From Xanthomonas prunicola (lineage in GTDB: Bacteria; Pseudomonadota; Gammaproteobacteria; Xanthomonadales; Xanthomonadaceae): DNA of 64,000 nt. The DNA lies in assembly GCF_002846205.1 (NCBI RefSeq), contig NZ_PHKV01000001.1:620001-684000 (forward strand), in the 5' to 3' direction. The notes beneath the pieces were generated by a model. That model had not been told where the DNA came from. It ran no database searches and was given only the letters and a program-made list of their open reading frames with translations. Shown in pieces: positions 8,611-17,293 of this stretch. The stretch's first letter is position 1. Every line of letters begins with the position of its first letter. The position numbers and the translations under genes were made by a program.

Positions 8611-9036
8611 ATGGAAACATCGCAGCTGTCGCGCGGACGCTTGATCGACCATCTGCACCTGGTGGTACAGGACCTGCCGGCCAGCCGACGCTTCTACAAC
8701 GCCGTACTGGACGTTCTCGGCATTCCGCTCGGCGGCGAGGGCGAGGGCTTCTTCTGGGCCGACGAACTGTTTGTCTCCGACCGCAACACGGTGGCGCAAG
8801 GCGTGTTGACCGGCCGCCATCATCTGGCATTTCAAGCACGCGATGTGGCGATGGTGCATGCCGTCCATCAGGCCGCGCTCGCCCATGGTGGTCGCGACAA
8901 TGGGGCCCCCGGCCTGCGGCCGTATCACCCGCACTACTACGCCGCGTTCGTGCTCGATCCGGACGGCAACAATATCGAAGCGGTCTTCCATGGTGTTGCG
9001 CAACGCAGTGCAGATGCGGTGCAGATCACGTTCTGA
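8611..9036 (+). CDS. VOC-family protein (glyoxalase/dioxygenase fold)
   Basis: A 141-residue vicinal-oxygen-chelate protein. The opening beta strand LIDHLHLVVQDLPASRRFY supplies candidate metal ligands (His14/His16), the middle has HHLAF, and the end has DPDGNNIEAVFHG with the usual C-terminal Glu ligand. Members range from glyoxalase I to ring-cleaving dioxygenases and resistance proteins, so the reaction cannot be fixed. It sits alone between two TonB receptor genes in the same direction. If co-inherited with them it may modify their substrate, but that is inference. Confidence 0.8.
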   Translation: METSQLSRGRLIDHLHLVVQDLPASRRFYNAVLDVLGIPLGGEGEGFFWADELFVSDRNTVAQGVLTGRHHLAFQARDVAMVHAVHQAALAHGGRDNGAPGLRPYHPHYYAAFVLDPDGNNIEAVFHGVAQRSADAVQITF

Positions 9037-9182
9037 TGCAGAAGTTTCATAACTGGTATTGATGTCCAACATGGTGCAAGCCAGCCCTTGCGCTGGCAGG
9101 TCTGGTGCAAACAACGCATCACTTTGGTGCGCGATGACAACGTTGACACCAGCACACCTGCGATGACAGTTGCTTGCGCAAC

Positions 9183-9222
9183 GTAACCAAAATTTGACAT
9201 GTGGTTACACGTGGTTAATGGT
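9183..9222 (+). promoter_or_regulatory. Candidate promoter/operator of receptor copy 2
   Basis: A 6-bp inverted repeat (GTAACC 9183-9188, GGTTAC 9203-9208) flanks a consensus -35 hexamer TTGACA (9194-9199). The -10 at 17-nt spacing is poor (AATGGT). TGGTTA is repeated at 9202 and 9211. The stretch is distinctly AT-richer than its surroundings and lies about 90-125 bp upstream of the receptor start. Elsewhere in 9037-9309 there is only a small hairpin (9080-9097). Confidence 0.35.
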
Positions 9223-9309
9223 TGAGAACGCAACGCAGCTGCCGCGATGAACGCGGCCTGGGAGGGGGCCCCTGCGCTGCATCCGTTCCCCACTCGGAGT
9301 TGTCACCGC

Positions 9310-11697
9310 ATGAATTGCAAGACCAGTCCACTCGCAGTTGCCGTTGTTCTTGCACTGTCGTTTTCCGCTTCCACCGCCTCTGCGCAGTCGCAGGCGCCGA
9401 CCCAGAAAACACTGGACACCCTGATCGTGACCGGCACGCGCGTGGCCGATCGCACGGTCGCCGAATCGGCATCGCCGATCGACATCATCTCGCCACAGGC
9501 GCTGGAATCGACCGGCACCACCGAATTGGCGACCGCGCTCTCACGCGCGATTCCCTCGCTCAATTTCCCGCGCCCGGCCATCTCCGACGGCTCGGACGCC
9601 GTGCGTCCGGCGCAGCTACGCGGCCTGTCGCCCGATCAGGTACTGGTACTGGTCAACGGCAAGCGCTATCACAGCACCGCGCTGATCAATCTCAACGACA
9701 CCCAGGGGCGTGGTTCGTCGCCGGCCGACCTCAATACCATTCCGATCGCGGCGGTGGAGCGCATCGAAGTGCTGCGCGATGGTGCATCCGCGCAATACGG
9801 CTCGGATGCGATCGCCGGCGTGATCAACATCGTGCTCAAGGGCAGCGGCGAAGGCGGCAGCATCAATGGCCGCTACGGCAAGTACAGCGCTGGCGACGGC
9901 GAGCAATATCAGCTGTCCGGCGATGCCGGTTTCAGCTTCGCCGGCACCGGCAAGGTGCATCTGGCTGCACAGGCCGGGCACTCGGATCAGACCAACCGCG
10001 CGTTGCCCTACCAGGGCCGTGTGGAGCAGCGTTACGGCGATCCGGAGATCGACCAGGGCGCGATCTCGTTCAACGGCGAATACAGCCCCACCGATTACCT
10101 CACCTTCTATTCGTTCGGCATGGTCAGCCGGCGCGAAGTGTTGTCCAACGGCTATTTCCGTTTTGCCGGTGATAACCGCAACCGCCCGGAGATTTATCCG
10201 GACGGCTTCCTGCCGCAGATCTACAACGTCAGCAAGGACGTCTCGTGGGTGGGTGGTTTGAAGACCTCCACCGAAGGCGGCTTGAACATCGACCTGAGCT
10301 ACAACTACGGCCAGAACAATCTCACCTTCGATGTGCGCAACAGCTTGAATAACAGCCTGGGCGTGACCAGTCCGACCGACTTCCATGCCGGTACGCTGGA
10401 AGTGACCCAGAACGTGCTCAATGCCGATTTCACCAAGACGCTGGATTGGGGGCTGGCGTATCCGGTCACGCTGGCGTTCGGTGCCGAATGGCGCGGCGAG
10501 AAGTTCAATGAGTCGCCGGGCGATGCGGCATCGTCGGCCAACGGCGGCATTCCCTCCGCCAACGGATCGTTGATTCCCGGCGCGCAGGTGTTCCCGGGCT
10601 TCAAGCTCTCCGATTCCGGTTACTACAACCGCAACAGCCATTCGGCGTACGTGGATCTGGAAGCGGATCTGACCGACAAGTTCTCGGCCGGCCTGGCCGG
10701 GCGCTACGAGAAGTACAGCGATTTCGGCGACACCGCCACCGGCAAGCTGTCGCTGCGCTATGCGTTCACCGACAAGATCGCGCTGCGTGCCACCGCCTCC
10801 ACCGGTTTCCGCGCACCGTCGTTGCAACAGCAGAACTTCCAGTCGATCGCCACCCAGTTCCTCAACGTGGCCCAGCCCAATGGCACCGTGACCGCGATTC
10901 CCTTCGAGATCGGCACCTTCCGCACCGATAACCCGGCCGCAATCGCGCTGGGCGCCGAGCCGCTCAAGGCCGAAGAGTCCAAGAATTACGGCCTGGGCGT
11001 GGTGTTGCAACCGGTGGAAAACCTCTACATCACCGTCGACGCCTACCGCATCGATATCGACGACCGCATTGTGCTGTCGGAGAACCTCACCTCGACGGCG
11101 GCACGTAACTATCTGCAGGCCAACGGCTTCCCGGGCATCGGCGGCGGGCGTTACTTCACCAATGCGGTGGACACCAAGACGCAGGGCGTGGATGCGGTCG
11201 GCACCTATCGCTGGAATCTGGAGGGTGGCAGCGCCGAGCTGACCTCCGGCTACAACTACAACAAGACCGAAGTGGAACGCATCGCCGACAACCCGGCCGC
11301 GCTGATGGCGATCGACCCGACTGCGGTCCGCATCGGCCGTGCCGAACTCGGTCGTATCACCGAAGGCACGCCACGCGACAAATTCTTCCTGGGCGGCACC
11401 TGGTCGCCGGGCAACTGGTCGTTCACCGGCACTGCAACGCGCTGGGGCGAGTTCAGCACCTTCGGCACCAACGCGGGTAGCGACCAGACCTATGCGGCCA
11501 AGTGGACGCTGGATCTGTCCGCCTCCTACAAGCTGGGCGCATGGAACTTCACCGTTGGTGGCGACAACGTGCTCAACGAATATCCAGACCGCCAGCAGGC
11601 GGGTTTGGGCACGCGGACCTACCTGCCCTACAGCAGCGCCTCGCCGTTCGGTTTCAACGGTGCGCTGGTCTATGCAAACGTGAATTACAAGTGGTAA
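9310..11697 (+). CDS. TonB-dependent receptor (tandem copy 2)
   Basis: A 795-residue paralogue of the preceding receptor. Start at 9310 (MNCKTSPLAVAVVLALSF), with CGGAG 12-16 nt upstream; an in-frame ATG at 9247 would put non-signal residues in front of the signal peptide. Signal peptide to about residue 26 (ASAQ), TonB-box-like LDTLIVTG, plug with PAQLRGLSPDQVLVLVNGKRYHS and IEVLRDGASAQYGSDAIAGVIN, then a barrel ending in aromatic YANVNYKW. It is closest by eye to copy 1, with shared blocks such as GGGRYFTNAVDT. A terminator-like hairpin follows the stop, so it is probably its own transcription unit. Confidence 0.9.
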   Translation: MNCKTSPLAVAVVLALSFSASTASAQSQAPTQKTLDTLIVTGTRVADRTVAESASPIDIISPQALESTGTTELATALSRAIPSLNFPRPAISDGSDAVRPAQLRGLSPDQVLVLVNGKRYHSTALINLNDTQGRGSSPADLNTIPIAAVERIEVLRDGASAQYGSDAIAGVINIVLKGSGEGGSINGRYGKYSAGDGEQYQLSGDAGFSFAGTGKVHLAAQAGHSDQTNRALPYQGRVEQRYGDPEIDQGAISFNGEYSPTDYLTFYSFGMVSRREVLSNGYFRFAGDNRNRPEIYPDGFLPQIYNVSKDVSWVGGLKTSTEGGLNIDLSYNYGQNNLTFDVRNSLNNSLGVTSPTDFHAGTLEVTQNVLNADFTKTLDWGLAYPVTLAFGAEWRGEKFNESPGDAASSANGGIPSANGSLIPGAQVFPGFKLSDSGYYNRNSHSAYVDLEADLTDKFSAGLAGRYEKYSDFGDTATGKLSLRYAFTDKIALRATASTGFRAPSLQQQNFQSIATQFLNVAQPNGTVTAIPFEIGTFRTDNPAAIALGAEPLKAEESKNYGLGVVLQPVENLYITVDAYRIDIDDRIVLSENLTSTAARNYLQANGFPGIGGGRYFTNAVDTKTQGVDAVGTYRWNLEGGSAELTSGYNYNKTEVERIADNPAALMAIDPTAVRIGRAELGRITEGTPRDKFFLGGTWSPGNWSFTGTATRWGEFSTFGTNAGSDQTYAAKWTLDLSASYKLGAWNFTVGGDNVLNEYPDRQQAGLGTRTYLPYSSASPFGFNGALVYANVNYKW

Positions 11698-11702
11698 CTC
11701 CC

Positions 11703-11730
11703 AAGCGCCGGTCGGCAACGACCGGCGCTT
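11703..11730 (+). terminator. Terminator-like hairpin after receptor copy 2
   Basis: A perfect 12-bp stem AAGCGCCGGTCG/CGACCGGCGCTT with a GCAA tetraloop starts 6 nt after the stop codon. The following bases (GAGTCG) are not T-rich, so rho-independent termination would be weak, but the placement is typical. Confidence 0.65.
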
Positions 11731-11776
11731 GAGTCGCGCGGCACTGCACGTTTGACGTGTCGCCGACATCACCGTC

Positions 11777-11810
11777 CCTGGTCACCTTCGCATACGGAAG
11801 GGTGACCAGG
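11777..11810 (+). promoter_or_regulatory. Leader hairpin upstream of receptor copy 3
   Basis: A 10-bp perfect inverted repeat, CCTGGTCACC/GGTGACCAGG, encloses a further TTC/GAA pairing and sits 227 bp before the receptor start. It could be an operator or an RNA element. The remaining sequence of 11811-12036 shows no gene or clear motif. Confidence 0.35.
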
Positions 11811-12036
11811 TCAGACGCTTCGCTGCACGCTGCACCGCTTCAGCAAGGATGCGCACAGCAAGTGCGTAAGGCGCCACACCGCGCGTTGCCGATTGCTGCA
11901 ATCTTCGCCCGCACTGCTCCGCACGCCGGAAGCATGCGGCGCGCAGGCATGACCGATTACCCGTACGCAGTTGCACTCCCCCGGCACCACGGCGCTTCGT
12001 CACTACGTCCATCATCCCCTTTGAGCCTTGATTCCC

Positions 12037-14436
12037 ATGCACACCTCCAACGCACTCTCGCTGGCGATTTCAGTCGCACTCACCGTCTGTTCCTTCGCTG
12101 CCAGTGCGCAGTCGCAATCGACTCAGCCGCAGAAAACCCTGGATACCATGATCGTCACCGGTACACGTGTGAGCGACCGTACCGTGGCCGAATCCGAATC
12201 GCCGATCGACATCATCTCCGAGGAGTCGTTGCAGGCCACCGGCGCCACCGACGTCGCCACTGCACTCGGCAAGCTGTTGCCGTCGCTGAACTTCCCGCGC
12301 CCGGCCATCGCCGACGGCAATGACGCCGCCCGTCCCGCCACGCTGCGTGGGCTGTCGCCGGACAACGTACTGGTGCTGGTGGACGGCAAGCGTTACCACA
12401 CCTCCTCGCTGGTGAATTACAACCCCTATGTCGGTCGTGGTTCGGCACCGGCCGACCTCAACTCGCTGCCGATGTCGGCGATCGCCCGCATCGAAGTGCT
12501 GCGCGATGGTGCATCGGCGCAATACGGCTCCGATGCGATTGCCGGTGTGGTCAACATCGTGCTCAAGCACGGCGCTGGTACCGGCAGCAACAGCATCTCG
12601 GTCAATGGCGGCATCATGGACAAGGGCGACGGCGCGCAGAATGGCATCGACGGCTCGATCGGCCTGCCGTTCGGTACCACCAGCGGCGATACCGCGCCTG
12701 GCTGGGTGCGGCTGTCCTGGAATTACCAGAATTCGATGGACACCAATCGCAGCGAGAACACCAACCGCGCGACCACGCTTGCCGGCGCAGCCAATCCCAG
12801 CGGCGTGCCCTACCAGCGTCATGGCGATCCGGATGCGAGGTTCTACCAAGGCCTGGCCGCATTCGGCTACGACTTCACGCCCAACGTCGAACTGTATGGC
12901 CATCTGAGCGTCAGTCGCCGCGAAGTCACTTCCAACGGCTACTACCGTGCCTACGACAACAGCGACCGCAATGTGCAGGCGGTGTATCCCAACGGCTTCC
13001 TGCCGCAGATCTATAACCCGATCAATGACCGCTCGGCGGTGCTCGGCGTCAAGGGCACCACTGCAAGCGACTGGCATTGGGACGTGTCGGCCACCTACGG
13101 CAAGAACGACATGACCTTCAACATCCTCAACAGCATCAACACCAATCTGTACTGGACCACCGGCAGCTCGCCGACGGATTTCAATTCCGGCGGCTTTGAA
13201 ACCGAGCAAGGCACGCTCAACGCGGACTTCAGCAAGTCCTTCGATTGGGGCCTGGCGTATCCCGTCAATCTTGCCTTCGGCGCCGAGCACCGCCAGGACC
13301 GCTACGAGATCGTCGCCGGCTCGCCGGCGTCGTATTTCTTCGATCCCAACACCATCAACCCGGAGACCGGAAGCCCGTACCCCGGCGGTGCACAGGTGTT
13401 CTCCGGCCTGGAGCCCTCGGTGGCCGGCAAATTCGGCCGCCACAGCAACGCGGCCTACGCAGCGCTGGAAGCGGATCTGACCGACAAGCTGTCCGGCGGC
13501 ATCGCCGGGCGTTACGAGAACTACAGCGATGCCGGTTCCACCCGCTCGGGCAAGCTGTCGGCGCGCTATGCCTTCACCGATACGTTCTCCATGCGTGCAA
13601 CGGTCTCCAACGGGTTTCGTGCGCCCTCGCTGGCGCAGCAGAACTACGCCTCGGTGGTGACCTTGCCGCAGGACGGCCAGCTGATCCAGGTCGGCACCTA
13701 CCGCACCTCCGACCCGATCGCCGTGCAGTTGGGCGCGCGTCCACTGAGTCCGGAAAAGTCCACCAACTACGGAATTGGCAGCGTCTGGCAGCCGATCGCC
13801 AACTTCACCTCGACCCTGGACGTGTACCAGATCCGCATCTGGGACCAGATCCTGTATTCGGACCAGATCCAGCTCGCACAGCCGATCGGTCAGGTCGGCG
13901 CCGTGCAATTCTTCGTCAACGGCGCCACCAGCCGCACCCGCGGCGTCGATTGGGTCAACAGCTATCTGGCCGATCTCGGTGCTGGCGGCAGCCTCAACCT
14001 GAGCGCCAGCGCCAACTACAACAAGACCAAGATTCTGGAGCTGTCCAATCCGAACTTCGGACGCGCCAGCCAGGGCTTGTTGACCGAGTCCACGCCGCGC
14101 ACCAAGTACATGCTGGCAGCGGACTGGACCTTGGGCGGCTTCTCGCTCAACGGCAATGCCACCCGCTATGGCGCGATCAAGCGCATTGCGGACCCGGCCG
14201 ACGGCAGCCAGGACCAGACCTTTTCGGCACGCTGGATCCTCAATCTGGCGGCCAACTACACCTGGCAGGCGCTGACCTTCACCGTGGGTGCCGACAATGT
14301 CACCAACCAGTATCCGACCAAGGCGCAGTTGACCACCGGGTATGACGACCGTGCCAGCGGTCTGCAGTATTCCTCGTTGTCGCCGTTCGGCTTCAACGGT
14401 CGCTACTGGTACGGCCGCGTGACCTATCGCTTCTGA
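12037..14436 (+). CDS. TonB-dependent receptor (tandem copy 3)
   Basis: A 799-residue third paralogue. ATG at 12037 (MHTSNALSLAISVALTV) gives a clean signal peptide ending near ASAQ; a TTG nine bases upstream is a weaker choice. LDTMIVTG is the TonB-box-like segment. The plug has TLRGLSPDNVLVLVDGKRYH and IEVLRDGASAQYGSDAIAGVVN, and the barrel ends in aromatic GRVTYRF. It is more diverged than copies 1 and 2 in the extracellular-loop regions, which fits a different ligand. A strong intrinsic terminator follows. Confidence 0.9.
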   Translation: MHTSNALSLAISVALTVCSFAASAQSQSTQPQKTLDTMIVTGTRVSDRTVAESESPIDIISEESLQATGATDVATALGKLLPSLNFPRPAIADGNDAARPATLRGLSPDNVLVLVDGKRYHTSSLVNYNPYVGRGSAPADLNSLPMSAIARIEVLRDGASAQYGSDAIAGVVNIVLKHGAGTGSNSISVNGGIMDKGDGAQNGIDGSIGLPFGTTSGDTAPGWVRLSWNYQNSMDTNRSENTNRATTLAGAANPSGVPYQRHGDPDARFYQGLAAFGYDFTPNVELYGHLSVSRREVTSNGYYRAYDNSDRNVQAVYPNGFLPQIYNPINDRSAVLGVKGTTASDWHWDVSATYGKNDMTFNILNSINTNLYWTTGSSPTDFNSGGFETEQGTLNADFSKSFDWGLAYPVNLAFGAEHRQDRYEIVAGSPASYFFDPNTINPETGSPYPGGAQVFSGLEPSVAGKFGRHSNAAYAALEADLTDKLSGGIAGRYENYSDAGSTRSGKLSARYAFTDTFSMRATVSNGFRAPSLAQQNYASVVTLPQDGQLIQVGTYRTSDPIAVQLGARPLSPEKSTNYGIGSVWQPIANFTSTLDVYQIRIWDQILYSDQIQLAQPIGQVGAVQFFVNGATSRTRGVDWVNSYLADLGAGGSLNLSASANYNKTKILELSNPNFGRASQGLLTESTPRTKYMLAADWTLGGFSLNGNATRYGAIKRIADPADGSQDQTFSARWILNLAANYTWQALTFTVGADNVTNQYPTKAQLTTGYDDRASGLQYSSLSPFGFNGRYWYGRVTYRF

Positions 14437-14546
14437 GGAGTTCGCAACCTTGGAAGGCGACGCGCGGCATGCATCACCACCGCACGATAGGCTTTGACCT
14501 TTCCAGACATCTGCGTTCATCGCGGTTGCGCTCAACGCAGACAGCA

Positions 14547-14585
14547 ACAGGCATCACCGATCCTCGGTGATGCCTGTTTTGTTTT
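14547..14585 (+). terminator. Rho-independent terminator
   Basis: A 14-bp perfect stem (ACAGGCATCACCGA/TCGGTGATGCCTGT), three-base loop, then TTTGTTTT. It lies about 110 bp after receptor copy 3 and closes the receptor cluster. Confidence 0.9.
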
Positions 14586-14884
14586 GGGCCTGCATGCCGT
14601 TGCGCGTGCACCGACTGCTGCGGGCGGCGCGGTGCAGGCCATTCGACCAGCGCAACGCCACCAGGACGCTAGCAAGGCACACGAGTTCGTGCAGGCGCGT
14701 TGGTAGGGCTTGGATGGTTGCCGAAACTGCAGCGTCACGACGTCGCGGAACAACATGGCCTGACCCATCGTGCCTCGCCAACATGCGTGGCGGGCGCGGC
14801 CTGTCGAAGAACGCAGCGTCGTCAACTGCTGGTGGAGCCGCACTGTGAGACGCCGTCGCGCGCATTTTCTGCGCAGACGCGAAG

Positions 14885-14913
14885 CGGCATCGGCATCGGC
14901 ATCGGCATCGGCA
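14885..14913. repeat. Hexanucleotide tandem repeat (CGGCAT)
   Basis: Almost five perfect copies of CGGCAT in the 670-bp non-coding stretch between the terminator and the antiporter gene. Such repeats often vary in copy number between strains. Nothing else in 14586-15255 looks like a gene, apart from a small GTCCGG/CCGGAC hairpin near 15109. Confidence 0.8.
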
Positions 14914-15255
14914 AACGCGATACTCGGCATGTTCTTTACGATGCACTGCAGGAGCTGTTGCACAGCACTCACACTGCTCAAATGCCCGGCACTTCAAGCA
15001 CGCCGGTCGACACCGCAGATGCACGCCACACCCAGCACACGTCCACGCTCTTGCGCGCGCATGCGCCGCATGTCGCATCGCGTTAATCATGCGCTGTGTA
15101 CTATGGGCGTCCGGCCAACCGGACCTGTTGTGCGGTCCTGTTCCCCTCGCCGGACACCAGCCATCACCACGCAATGCCCGCAGGCGATGCCCGGCGCAGT
15201 GCCGTTGGCTGGGTCGACCTCGACGCTCTCCCGGACACTCTCACAACGGATTGGA

Positions 15256-16953
15256 ATGCATCACGACACCAGCCTCATCGACATCATCGCCGTCGGCCTC
15301 GCGGTCGCCTTCATCCTTGGCACGCTCGCGCAGAAGGTGAAGCTCTCGCCGCTGGTCGGCTATCTGCTGGCCGGCGTGTGCGTGGGGCCGTTTACGCCAG
15401 GCTTCGTGGCCGATCAAACCATCGCCAACCAGCTGTCCGAGCTGGGCGTGATGTTGCTGATGTTCGGGGTGGGCCTGCATTTCTCTCTCGACGATTTGAT
15501 GGAAGTGAAGTGGATCGCGGTGCCAGGTGCGCTGGCGCAGATCGTGGTGGCCACCCTGCTCGGCTGGGCGCTGGCGTGGAGCATGGGCTGGTCGCTGATT
15601 CACGGGTTGGTGTTCGGCCTGGCGCTGTCGGTGGCCAGTACCGTGGTGCTGTTGCGCGCCCTGGAAGAGCGCCGTTTGCTGGACACCCAGCGTGGCCGCA
15701 TCGCGGTGGGCTGGCTGATCGTCGAAGACCTGGTGATGGTGCTGGCGTTGGTGTTGTTGCCGGCGCTGGCGGATGTGCTCGGTACCGGCACGCCAGCGAC
15801 AGTGCACGACGCGCAATCGCCGTCGCTGCTGGCCGCGCTCGGTGTGACCTTGCTCAAGATGGTGGCGTTTGTCGCGGCGATGCTGGTCATCGGCCGGCGC
15901 GTGATTCCGTGGTCGCTGGAAAAAGTGGCGGCCACCGGCTCGCGCGAACTATTCACCCTGGCCGTGCTCGGCATCGCGCTGGGCGTGGCATTCGTCTCGG
16001 CCACGTTGTTTGGTGTGTCCTTCGCGCTGGGCGCCTTCTTCGCCGGCATGCTGCTCAAGGAATCGGAACTCAGCCACAAGGCCGCCAGCGATTCGTTGCC
16101 GCTGCGCGACGCGTTCGCGGTGCTGTTCTTCGTCTCGGTCGGCATGTTGTTCGACCCGATGATTCTTGTCGCGCACCCGTGGCAGGTACTGGCGACCTTC
16201 CTGACCATCACCGTGGGCAAGTCGCTGGCGGCATTCCTGATCGTGCGTGCGTTCGGCCACCCCACCGGCACCGCGCTGACCATCTCCACCAGCCTGGCGC
16301 AGATCGGCGAGTTTTCCTTCATCCTGGCCGGGTTGGGCGTGCAGTTGGCGATCCTGCCCGAGACCGGGCGCGATCTGATCCTTGCCGGCGCGCTGCTGTC
16401 GATCGTGGCCAACCCGTTCCTGTTCTCGTGGCTGGACCGCTGGCAGGCCAAGCAGGCCCAGGACGCCCCAGCCGCCGTAGAGCCGGAACTGCCGCCCGGC
16501 CCGCCGCTGCCGGCGGACGGGCACGCGATCGTGATCGGCTACGGCCGCGTGGGCAGTTCGCTGGCGCAGTTGCTGCGCAGCCGCGGCGTGCCGGTGTTGG
16601 TGATCGACGACAACGGCGACCACGTGGCCAAGGCGCATGCCGCCGGTATTCCCGGCATCCGAGGCAGCGCCGCGGCCGACCGCGTGCTGGCCGAGGCGCG
16701 CCCGGAGCACGCCAAGATCGCGATCCTGGCCATTCCGCAGCCGCTGGAAGCCGGCGAAGCGCTGGCCAAGCTGCGCGCGATCAATCCCTCGCTGACGTTG
16801 CTGGCACGCGCGCACAGCGACGCGGAAGTGAAGCATCTGCTCGACCATGGTGCCGACGGCGCGGTGTTGGCCGAACGCGAATTGGCCTACTCGTTGGCCG
16901 AGATGGTGATGTCCACCCCGCCGTACCGCGCGTTGAACGTGCCGGCGTCGTAG
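15256..16953 (+). CDS. ybaL: Monovalent cation:proton antiporter, YbaL/KefB type (CPA2)
   Basis: A 565-residue inner-membrane protein. Start chosen at 15256 (MHHDTSLIDIIAVGLAVAF), where the conserved first membrane helix begins; upstream in-frame sequence is non-conserved filler. Residues about 1-400 hold roughly twelve hydrophobic helices of a Na+/H+ exchanger domain. Residues about 420-540 are an RCK/TrkA-N Rossmann domain beginning HAIVIGYGRVGSSLA, a nucleotide-binding GxGxxG-type motif. Length and order match E. coli YbaL. It likely exchanges K+ or Na+ for protons under nucleotide control; the ion is not readable from sequence. It is a single-gene unit. Confidence 0.88.
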   Translation: MHHDTSLIDIIAVGLAVAFILGTLAQKVKLSPLVGYLLAGVCVGPFTPGFVADQTIANQLSELGVMLLMFGVGLHFSLDDLMEVKWIAVPGALAQIVVATLLGWALAWSMGWSLIHGLVFGLALSVASTVVLLRALEERRLLDTQRGRIAVGWLIVEDLVMVLALVLLPALADVLGTGTPATVHDAQSPSLLAALGVTLLKMVAFVAAMLVIGRRVIPWSLEKVAATGSRELFTLAVLGIALGVAFVSATLFGVSFALGAFFAGMLLKESELSHKAASDSLPLRDAFAVLFFVSVGMLFDPMILVAHPWQVLATFLTITVGKSLAAFLIVRAFGHPTGTALTISTSLAQIGEFSFILAGLGVQLAILPETGRDLILAGALLSIVANPFLFSWLDRWQAKQAQDAPAAVEPELPPGPPLPADGHAIVIGYGRVGSSLAQLLRSRGVPVLVIDDNGDHVAKAHAAGIPGIRGSAAADRVLAEARPEHAKIAILAIPQPLEAGEALAKLRAINPSLTLLARAHSDAEVKHLLDHGADGAVLAERELAYSLAEMVMSTPPYRALNVPAS

Positions 16954-17119
16954 TTGCGCATAGCATCGGCACGCGAAGGACGCGCTTCCAATAGCCGGGG
17001 CGCCGGCAAGGCGCGTCATCTGCGCACCGGTTGCTTCTAGAGCCGGCGCGCCTGCACGGCGGTAAGCGCCGCCGCCAGCAGCAGTGGCGTCCGCCCAGAT
17101 ACCCAACGGATCGAAGCCC

Positions 17120-17145
17120 GCAGGCGTCCAAGGCCTGCAGTTTTT
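17120..17145 (+). terminator. Weak intrinsic terminator after the antiporter gene
   Basis: A GCAGGC/GCCTGC 6-bp stem with a 7-nt loop is followed by AGTTTTTATT. It lies 170 bp beyond the stop, in an otherwise featureless 340-bp spacer that ends with the Fur box. Confidence 0.5.
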
Positions 17146-17236
17146 ATTGCAGGCAGTTACTTCAGATCGAAAACATTGACCTGACCGCTGCTTACAACGG
17201 CGACCAGGATTCCAAAGAGCGCTCATCAGACACACT

Positions 17237-17255
17237 TGATAATCATTCCCATTAA
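17237..17255 (+). promoter_or_regulatory. Probable Fur box of the siderophore operon
   Basis: TGATAATCATTCCCATTAA matches the repeated GATAAT/ATCATT pattern of Fur operators in its left and central parts. It is one of the few AT-rich islands in the spacer and lies 40-57 bp before the first siderophore-operon gene. Iron repression of the downstream genes is therefore expected. Confidence 0.7.
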
Positions 17256-17293
17256 GCGCAGGATGAGCGCCCGTTTCCCTGGCGGCCTCTTCC

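Noticed and set aside
11788-11825. Plant-inducible promoter (PIP) box, TTCGC-N15-TTCGC, before receptor copy 3
   Set aside because: Two TTCGC words occur but are separated by about 27 bases, not 15. A partial scan by eye of other spacers found no correct pair.
12070-14547. An 825-codon open frame on the minus strand opposite receptor copy 3 (also long ones opposite copy 2, the dehydrogenase and clpB)
   Set aside because: They mirror the third-position GC bias of the real plus- or minus-strand gene, carry no recognisable domain and have implausible composition (runs of Val, Gly, Arg, Ala). The sense-strand proteins are complete receptors and enzymes.
14885-14913. CRISPR-like array
   Set aside because: The unit is six bases in direct tandem with no spacers. 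No cas genes are in the window.
14554-15174. A minus-strand frame with a (Cys-Arg)n run
   Set aside because: The run is just the translated hexanucleotide repeat; the rest has no gene-like features.
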